Assembly (NCBI GenBank): GCA_900769405.1
Contig: CAAGGL010000031.1
Location: 1-64,000, forward strand
Direction of reading: 5' to 3'
DNA length: 64,000 nucleotides
From: an uncultured Alistipes sp.
GTDB lineage: Bacteria > Bacteroidota > Bacteroidia > Bacteroidales > Rikenellaceae
How positions within the stretch are numbered: the first letter of the stretch is position 1; each line of letters starts with the position of its first letter. A program made the translations under genes and the position numbers. The notes below the pieces were generated by a model. The model saw only the letters and a list, made by a program, of their open reading frames with translations, was not told where the DNA came from and ran no database searches. This document shows positions 59,365 to 64,000 of this stretch, one piece after another.

Positions 59365-60597
59365 TTAGGGTAATTTGGCCAACTCGTCGGTAATCTTACG
59401 CGGCAGGTTGGGGCAATCTTTGTGACACTTCATATCGACCGAATACATACGTGCGATGCAGTAGTTCTTGTGGTCGCAACGGCTACGGCAGCCAGCACCC
59501 TCGGCAGCCAGACGGTTTACGAAATCGGGTTCGCTCACCAGCGCGCGTCCCATCTGCACCATCTCGAATCCCGAATCGAGCACCTTGTCGATACCCTCGC
59601 GGCTGACCAGACCACCGACATAGACCAGCGGGCACTTCAACTCCTTGCGGAACTTCATTGCGTTGTCGTAGAAGAAGGTCTCCTCGAAGGGGTACTGCTG
59701 AATCATCATCGGTCCAAACCAGCGCACAAAGTAGCGCAGCCATAACGGCATATAGTAGCTCATCGTGTAGATCGGAATCAGACCGCGCATAACAGCCATC
59801 GGCGCACGGCTCACAAAGCCGCTCGACAGCACGATACCATCGACGCCATAGCTCTCGATCACCTTTGCGATCTCGATCGACTCGGGGATCTGGATACCGC
59901 CCTTGAAGCCGTCCTCCATATTGTGCTTAACGAGGATCGAGGTGCCCGTCTTTGCGGCTGCCTCCATCACCTCGTCCATACACATACGCATAAAGCGCAT
60001 ACGGTTGTCGAGCGAGCCGCCGAACTCATCGCGGCGGTGATTGGTATAGGGCGAGAGGAACTGCGAAATCAGGTAGCCGTGACCTGCGTGCACCTCGACG
60101 CAGTCGAAACCCGCCTCGTGAGCCGTGTGAATGGCGCGACCGAAATCGCTTGCCACCTGACGAATCTCATCTTTGCGCATACGGCGCACGGGAGTGTAGG
60201 CATACATATTGATACCCGTCGAAGGACCGATCGGAATCTGACCTGCGGTCGAGTAGTGGGTCATATTTCCACAGTGACCGATCTGGATCGAAGCGGCAGC
60301 GCCAGCCTCGTGCACAGCGTCGGTAATATCTTTCAATCCGGGAACGATCTCGGGACGCAGCCACAACTGCTTGTCGAACGACAGACCGCTACGACATACG
60401 GCAGCGTAGGCCAGCGTAGTCATACCGATACCGCCCTTTGCCACGCTAACGTGGTAGTCCTTCAACTGCTGCGTGGGACCGAACTTATCACCCATCGACT
60501 CGAAGGCCGCCGAGCGGATCGTGCGGTTGCGCAGGGTGATGTTGCCCAACTTGTAGGGCGTAAAGAGCTTTGACTCTTTGAGTTTGTTATCTTCCAT
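59365..60597 (-). CDS. old-yellow-enzyme-type NADH:flavin oxidoreductase (5BR-like)
   Basis: 410 residues. FMN barrel of the OYE/BaiCD family: KLGNITLRNRTIRSAAFESM, IQIGHCGNM, EVHAGHGYLISQFLSPYTNHRRDEFGGSLDNRMRF (read in parts), LVYVGGLVSREG and VQMGRALVSEPDF. Near the C-terminus are five cysteines (C-x3-C, then C and C-x3-C: AGCRSRC...YC...KCHKDC), which may bind an iron-sulfur cluster or zinc. It lacks the NAD-binding C-terminal domain of BaiCD proper. It probably reduces the delta4 bond of 3-oxo-delta4 steroids to the 5beta product. It lies 5 nt downstream of the 5-alpha-reductase gene. Confidence 0.8.
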   Translation of the reverse strand: MEDNKLKESKLFTPYKLGNITLRNRTIRSAAFESMGDKFGPTQQLKDYHVSVAKGGIGMTTLAYAAVCRSGLSFDKQLWLRPEIVPGLKDITDAVHEAGAAASIQIGHCGNMTHYSTAGQIPIGPSTGINMYAYTPVRRMRKDEIRQVASDFGRAIHTAHEAGFDCVEVHAGHGYLISQFLSPYTNHRRDEFGGSLDNRMRFMRMCMDEVMEAAAKTGTSILVKHNMEDGFKGGIQIPESIEIAKVIESYGVDGIVLSSGFVSRAPMAVMRGLIPIYTMSYYMPLWLRYFVRWFGPMMIQQYPFEETFFYDNAMKFRKELKCPLVYVGGLVSREGIDKVLDSGFEMVQMGRALVSEPDFVNRLAAEGAGCRSRCDHKNYCIARMYSVDMKCHKDCPNLPRKITDELAKLP

Positions 60598-60602
60598 ACG
60601 TA

Positions 60603-61373
60603 TTAATATATGAACGGGATAATCTTCTTACGTTTCAAGCGGGTGAACTCCTCGCCAAACTCCTTCTCGTAGCGACGATAGAGCGATGCCGAGCGCGGAC
60701 CGAGGTTTGCAAATGTCCACCAAGCGAAGATCACACCTGCCCACGACCACGAGGCGATAGCGAAACCGACCCACTCCAAGAACTCGCCGAAGTAGTTTGC
60801 CGACGAGACGTAGCGGAACATACCGCCCATCGGGATATAGTGTCGTGTGTCGCCCTCCTTACGCAGGTGGCGAATGATGTAATCCGAGTGAAGGTTGATC
60901 GCCATACCCGCAATAAATACGATCGTACCGATGATGAACTGCGGCGAGTAGAGCCACGCCGTGGTGTAGCGATCGGCGGGAGCGAGGTAGAAGATCCAGC
61001 AACCCTGCATCAGTGCGTTGAGGGTGTTGAATGTTGCGCCCATCAACATAATTCCGAGGGGCATTTTCGACTTGCCGCGAATCAGGAAGGGGAAGATGAA
61101 CGAACGCTGGAAGTAGTGCGTCTGGAACAGCGCAAAGAGAGCCAGCGGTGCCGCCTCCCACGTGCGATCCGAGGCCCACCAGAGTGCGGTCATTGCCACG
61201 AATACGGGAGCCTCCATCAGCACCCAGCCGATGCGGTTTGGTACGGGAGGGCCGAAGCGGCGGTCGAATAACATTCCGTAGCCCGCCTCAACGAAGTAGA
61301 GGGCGACAAAGACAACGGCAGCCGTAGCGGCCATTACCCATAGAAATGTGTTGTATGTTGCCAGATCAATCAT
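60603..61373 (-). CDS. steroid 5-alpha-reductase family membrane enzyme (5AR-like)
   Basis: 256 residues, about six membrane helices. The C-terminal half has the 3-oxo-5alpha-steroid 4-dehydrogenase signature: GMAINLHSDYIIRHLRKEGDTRHYIPMGGMFRYVSSANYFGEFLEWVGFAIASWSWAG (read in parts), then a final ASLYRRYEKEFGEEFTRLKRKKIIPFIY. Length and motifs resemble mammalian SRD5A1. It is predicted to reduce delta4 of 3-oxo steroids to the 5alpha (allo) form using NADPH. First gene of the operon. Confidence 0.87.
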   Translation of the reverse strand: MIDLATYNTFLWVMAATAAVVFVALYFVEAGYGMLFDRRFGPPVPNRIGWVLMEAPVFVAMTALWWASDRTWEAAPLALFALFQTHYFQRSFIFPFLIRGKSKMPLGIMLMGATFNTLNALMQGCWIFYLAPADRYTTAWLYSPQFIIGTIVFIAGMAINLHSDYIIRHLRKEGDTRHYIPMGGMFRYVSSANYFGEFLEWVGFAIASWSWAGVIFAWWTFANLGPRSASLYRRYEKEFGEEFTRLKRKKIIPFIY

Positions 61374-61450
61374 AATTCAATAGCTGTCTTTTTCGGGGTT
61401 AAAACCGATCCTTTGCTGTTGGGTATTGCGTTTGGGTCGATAATATCGGA

Positions 61451-61458
61451 CAAAGTTA
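61451..61458 (-). promoter_or_regulatory. -7 promoter element of the steroid-type operon
   Basis: TAACTTTG on the minus strand (61458-61451) is a full match to TAnnTTTG, 77 nt before the first ATG. The -33 side is TTTA, imperfect. No operator-like repeat is evident nearby, and no regulatory gene adjoins. Confidence 0.5.
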
Positions 61459-61633
61459 TATAAATTTTTCCTAAATAAATTAAGGTGTGCCAACTCTTTC
61501 GACATTTTGACCACACGTCTTGGCATATTTTGTGGAGAGGATTGATGTCGGCAGGGCCATTGCTTTGCTGTGTGGCTGCGATTTTTGGAGTAGAATTGCG
61601 GCTATGCGTGATGATAAAATTTAAGTAACAGTG

Positions 61634-61756
61634 ATGGACAAGAACAACAAAAATGGTTGCGGTTGCGGCTGCGGCTCGACCTCGAAGGGTAACGAGAAAC
61701 CTAAGGCCGAAACCGGCACCAAGAAGCCCGAAACCCACGAAAAACAGAAGAAATAA
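61634..61756 (+). CDS. 40-residue protein with GCGCGCG cluster
   Basis: ATG 61634 to TAA 61756. The N-terminus reads MDKNNKNGCGCGCGSTSKGN, then a Lys/Glu/Pro/Thr-rich tail. Three cysteines alternate with glycines, a likely metal-binding or lipid-free Cys motif. No signal peptide. A strong terminator follows at 61802. Codon use matches the neighbours. I do not recognise a family; short length makes the call moderate. Confidence 0.55.
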   Translation: MDKNNKNGCGCGCGSTSKGNEKPKAETGTKKPETHEKQKK

Positions 61757-61801
61757 TTGCTCCCCCGATTCGCTTCTGTTTCGTTGTCCGTTTTCGGACT
61801 T

Positions 61802-61833
61802 GCCGCGCTCGTTTTTCGGGTGCGGCTTTTTTT
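61802..61833 (+). terminator. terminator after the Cys-rich small gene
   Basis: A 10-bp stem GCCGCGCTCG (61802-61811) with CGGGTGCGGC (61817-61826), loop TTTTT, is followed by seven T. Confidence 0.8.
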
Positions 61834-61932
61834 GTGCCGTTACTCCAAAAATTTTTACGAAATCTTTGATTTCGTAAATCGCCAAACTGCGCCCGAAACA
61901 CGAAAAATAATCTAAAAAAAGTGATCGAAAAA

Positions 61933-61965
61933 TTTGGAAAATCGAGATTTTTGGTTGTATCTTTG
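61933..61965 (+). promoter_or_regulatory. promoter of the SPFH gene
   Basis: TTTG (61933-61936), a 21-nt spacer and TATCTTTG (61958-61965) are a full match to the Bacteroidetes pattern, 46 nt before ATG 62012. Confidence 0.8.
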
Positions 61966-62011
61966 TGATATCAAAATGATATTATTTCGCAAACTTAAAA
62001 ACTTTACAATT

Positions 62012-62959
62012 ATGACAAACGAAAACTACACTTACTCAGGCTGGAAAATGAATGGTTTTGCAGCGTTGTTTATGATCCTCGCAACTCTCGCGGTGGCTAT
62101 TGCATCGATCGCTTGGTCGGTCAATCTCGAAGGTAATGCCGTACCCTCGACCATCGCGGCAGTGGTGGGCGTGCTGCTGTTCTTCGCGTCGATCGTTCTG
62201 ACGTGCGGCTTTATGATGCTCGAACCCAACGAGGCTCGCGTGCTGTTGTTCTTTGGTAAGTATCGCGGTACGTTCTACGAGACGGGTTTCTGGTGGGTAA
62301 ACCCCTTTATGACCAAGAAGAGCATCTCGATGCGTGCCCGTAACCTCAATGTCGATCCTATCAAGGTGAACGACAAGGCAGGTAACCCGATCCTGATCGG
62401 TCTGGTGCTCGTATGGCGTATCAAGCGCGAGGGTATCTATAAGGCTGTATTCGAGATCGACGCTCCGACCGGTGCAGGTGTGCAGTCGTCGGCACGAATG
62501 AACGTATTGGAGAATTTCGTGGCTGTTCAGAGCGATGCGGCGCTGCGCCACGTGGCAGGTCTGTACGCTTACGACGAGAATACCACCGCCAATGAGGAGA
62601 TCACGCTCCGTTCGGGTGGTGAGGAGATCAACGACCAGCTGACCGATCAGTTGACCGAGCGTCTGGCTATGGCAGGTATCGAGGTTGTTGAGGCTCGCTT
62701 GAACTACTTGGCATACGCTCCCGAGATTGCAGCGGTTATGTTGCGTCGCCAGCAGGCTGATGCGATCATCGCAGCTCGCGAGAAGATCGTCGAGGGTGCT
62801 GTTTCGATGGTTAAGATGGCGCTGGATCGTCTTGATGATGAGAATGTTGTCGAGCTGGACGAGGAGCGCAAGGCGGCTATGGTCAGCAATTTGCTCGTAG
62901 TTCTCTGCTCGGACGAGTCGGCACAGCCCGTGCTCAATACCGGTACTTTGAATCATTAA
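62012..62959 (+). CDS. SPFH-domain membrane protein
   Basis: 315 residues from ATG 62012 (MTNENYTYSG); an earlier in-frame Met overlaps the promoter. Two membrane helices near the N-terminus (about 14-36 and 45-65) are followed by an SPFH/band-7 domain (FMMLEPNEARVLLFFGKYRGT, NPFMTKKSISMRARNLNVDPIKVNDKAGNPI) and a coiled helical part (AAVMLRRQQADAIIAAREKIVEGAV). It probably forms membrane-associated oligomers; role unknown. The next gene, a ribbon-helix-helix protein, starts 14 nt later. Confidence 0.85.
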   Translation: MTNENYTYSGWKMNGFAALFMILATLAVAIASIAWSVNLEGNAVPSTIAAVVGVLLFFASIVLTCGFMMLEPNEARVLLFFGKYRGTFYETGFWWVNPFMTKKSISMRARNLNVDPIKVNDKAGNPILIGLVLVWRIKREGIYKAVFEIDAPTGAGVQSSARMNVLENFVAVQSDAALRHVAGLYAYDENTTANEEITLRSGGEEINDQLTDQLTERLAMAGIEVVEARLNYLAYAPEIAAVMLRRQQADAIIAAREKIVEGAVSMVKMALDRLDDENVVELDEERKAAMVSNLLVVLCSDESAQPVLNTGTLNH

Positions 62960-62973
62960 TCGTTTGAGGGATT

Positions 62974-63186
62974 ATGGCGGTTAAAGAGTCATCAACTCGT
63001 AGTTTTGTGCTACGTATCGACGCCGAGACAATGGACGCTATCGAGCGTTGGGCAGCGGACGAGTTTCGTAGCACAAACGGCCAGTTGCAATGGATCATAG
63101 CTGAGGCTTTGCGTCGCAGCGGCCGCAAACCGCGTCCTGCAAAACGCAAAAAGGCTGAGGCTGAAACTGTGGAGTCAAACGATTAA
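62974..63186 (+). CDS. Arc-like ribbon-helix-helix protein
   Basis: 70 residues. RHH core STRSFVLRIDAETMDAIERWAADEFRSTNGQLQWIIAEAL (read in parts), typical of Arc-family DNA-binding proteins, with a basic tail (KPRPAKRKKAEA). It may bind DNA, perhaps controlling its own operon, although no operator was identified. It sits between the SPFH gene and a membrane-protein gene, the same company seen in other Bacteroidetes and actinobacteria (from memory). Confidence 0.75.
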   Translation: MAVKESSTRSFVLRIDAETMDAIERWAADEFRSTNGQLQWIIAEALRRSGRKPRPAKRKKAEAETVESND

Positions 63187-63199
63187 TACCCACCAAGAT

Positions 63200-63802
63200 A
63201 TGAGCAAAAAGATAGAGAAAAACAGGGTGCCGATGCTGAATATCGACACCGAGCGCGCCAAGGATAATTCGTTGTGGAGCTGCGTTTGGACTTCGTACAA
63301 GAATCGTTCGGCGGCTGATGTTCGCCGCGATATGGGTACGGATTGGAACGAAAAGAGGTTCTGGAAGAGCCGCACTCCCTTCCCGTGGTTTGCACTTGTT
63401 TCGTTCCTACTGCTGATGGCGCCGTATGCGATCAAGTACTATTTCCCCGAATTTTATGCGCAATATGAGTTGGCGTTCGATATCTGGACTTGGGTAACTC
63501 TCGCTCTCTTCATTGGGCACTTGTTGTGGCGTTGGTTTCGTCGTGCTCCGCGTCGTCGCTACGAGGTTGCGGTGGGTGCTTGCGCCATTATGGGTGTGAT
63601 TTGGGTGGTTATGCCCTGCTACAATTTGTTGAAAGGTGCCGATGACTCTACGGCGCAATATCAACTGCTGGCAATGGCGGGCGCGTCGTTGGTGCTGATG
63701 TTCTTGTTTCATTACTTGTGGCGCAGGGTGCGCAATCGCTCGGCAGTCGAGATTCAGACTTTGCGAGCTAAGGTGCGCCGCGACAAAATGAAAAATCTGT
63801 AA
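63200..63802 (+). CDS. hypothetical membrane protein
   Basis: 200 residues with about four membrane helices (about 65-85, 95-115, 132-152, 163-183). The N-terminal cytosolic part is charged (KKIEKNRVPMLNIDTERAKDNS). It ends with a basic segment. It starts 13 nt after the RHH gene. No family recognised. It is likely co-transcribed with the SPFH gene and the truncated gene that follows. Confidence 0.7.
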   Translation: MSKKIEKNRVPMLNIDTERAKDNSLWSCVWTSYKNRSAADVRRDMGTDWNEKRFWKSRTPFPWFALVSFLLLMAPYAIKYYFPEFYAQYELAFDIWTWVTLALFIGHLLWRWFRRAPRRRYEVAVGACAIMGVIWVVMPCYNLLKGADDSTAQYQLLAMAGASLVLMFLFHYLWRRVRNRSAVEIQTLRAKVRRDKMKNL

Positions 63803-63805
63803 ATT

Positions 63806-64000
63806 ATGGCTGCAAATATGTATATTGTGCCGATGAAACGCTCGGCGGGTGTTTGGTTATCGACGATAGCAACAATGCTGACAATACTGTTTGTTGGCGT
63901 GTTTCTCTACTTCTTCGAAGATGCGGGTTGGTTGCCACTTGTGGTGCTGTCGTTGATCTTTGTGCCCTTGATGGTGGTGACGTGGCTGCAAGCGCCTCAG
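63806..64000 (+). CDS. membrane protein, truncated by the window end
   Basis: Partial: 65 codons from ATG 63806 to the window edge. Two hydrophobic helices (about 17-37 and 42-60) follow a short polar start (MAANMYIVPMKRSAG). It starts 3 nt after the previous stop, so it belongs to the same operon. No function can be given. Confidence 0.65.
   Translation, partial: MAANMYIVPMKRSAGVWLSTIATMLTILFVGVFLYFFEDAGWLPLVVLSLIFVPLMVVTWLQAPQ

Overview
The window is chromosomal DNA from a gut-type Bacteroidales bacterium, most likely close to Alistipes/Rikenellaceae (the family-level call is inference). Evidence: many Bacteroidetes promoters (TTG or TTTG, about 20 bases, then TAnnTTTG); SusC/SusD proteins; a 47-nt type II-C-like CRISPR repeat; aroF fused to chorismate mutase; and a backbone rich in TCG serine codons and of moderate GC.

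Layout. 1-6420 is an AT-rich accessory block. It holds the end of a CRISPR array (1-283), a gene-free stretch full of helices (301-671), the 3' stump of rtcB, a tight five-gene operon of unknown, immunity-like proteins (1073-4839), one divergent unknown gene, and a 3' fragment of a tRNA-Pro(GGG) gene at 6358-6420 that looks like the right attachment site of an integrated island. 6470-6670 holds a cluster of DnaA-box-like 9-mers. 6727-11126 holds a secreted phosphoesterase, a NamZ-like muramidase, a small secreted protein and a Nudix hydrolase. 11386-26750 is a glycan-uptake locus: SusC, SusD, a lipoprotein, a DUF4369 lipoprotein, two tandem copies of a [DUF6057 membrane protein + CxxCH beta-propeller lipoprotein] module, a GH18 lipoprotein, and a second GH18 that has lost its catalytic site. 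A Rid/chorismatase-like gene follows.

28046-32143 is a Phe/Tyr operon (prephenate dehydratase, aminotransferase, prephenate dehydrogenase, DAHP synthase-chorismate mutase). It is preceded by a Phe/Tyr-rich leader peptide and mutually exclusive antiterminator/terminator hairpins, an apparent ribosome-dependent attenuator. 32193-37542 holds dciA-like, recF, a TPR protein, an MBL hydrolase, tRNA-Ser, an SpoU methyltransferase and tsaD. 37596-45929 holds a TamB-like giant, an ExbB/ExbD/TonB set, a DUF1573 protein and an amidohydrolase. 46019-57667 holds two ECF sigma systems, yajC, nusB-like, a BaiN-like flavoprotein, a corrinoid adenosyltransferase, a nucleobase deaminase, a PHxx-repeat secreted protein and a rhodanese.

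58556-61373 is a three-gene operon (short-chain dehydrogenase, old-yellow-enzyme ene-reductase, steroid 5-alpha-reductase family). Its content and order match the 3beta-HSDH/5BR/5AR bile-acid (isoallo-type) clusters described in gut Bacteroidetes. The window ends with a short Cys-rich protein, an SPFH protein, a ribbon-helix-helix protein and membrane proteins, the last of them cut by the window edge.
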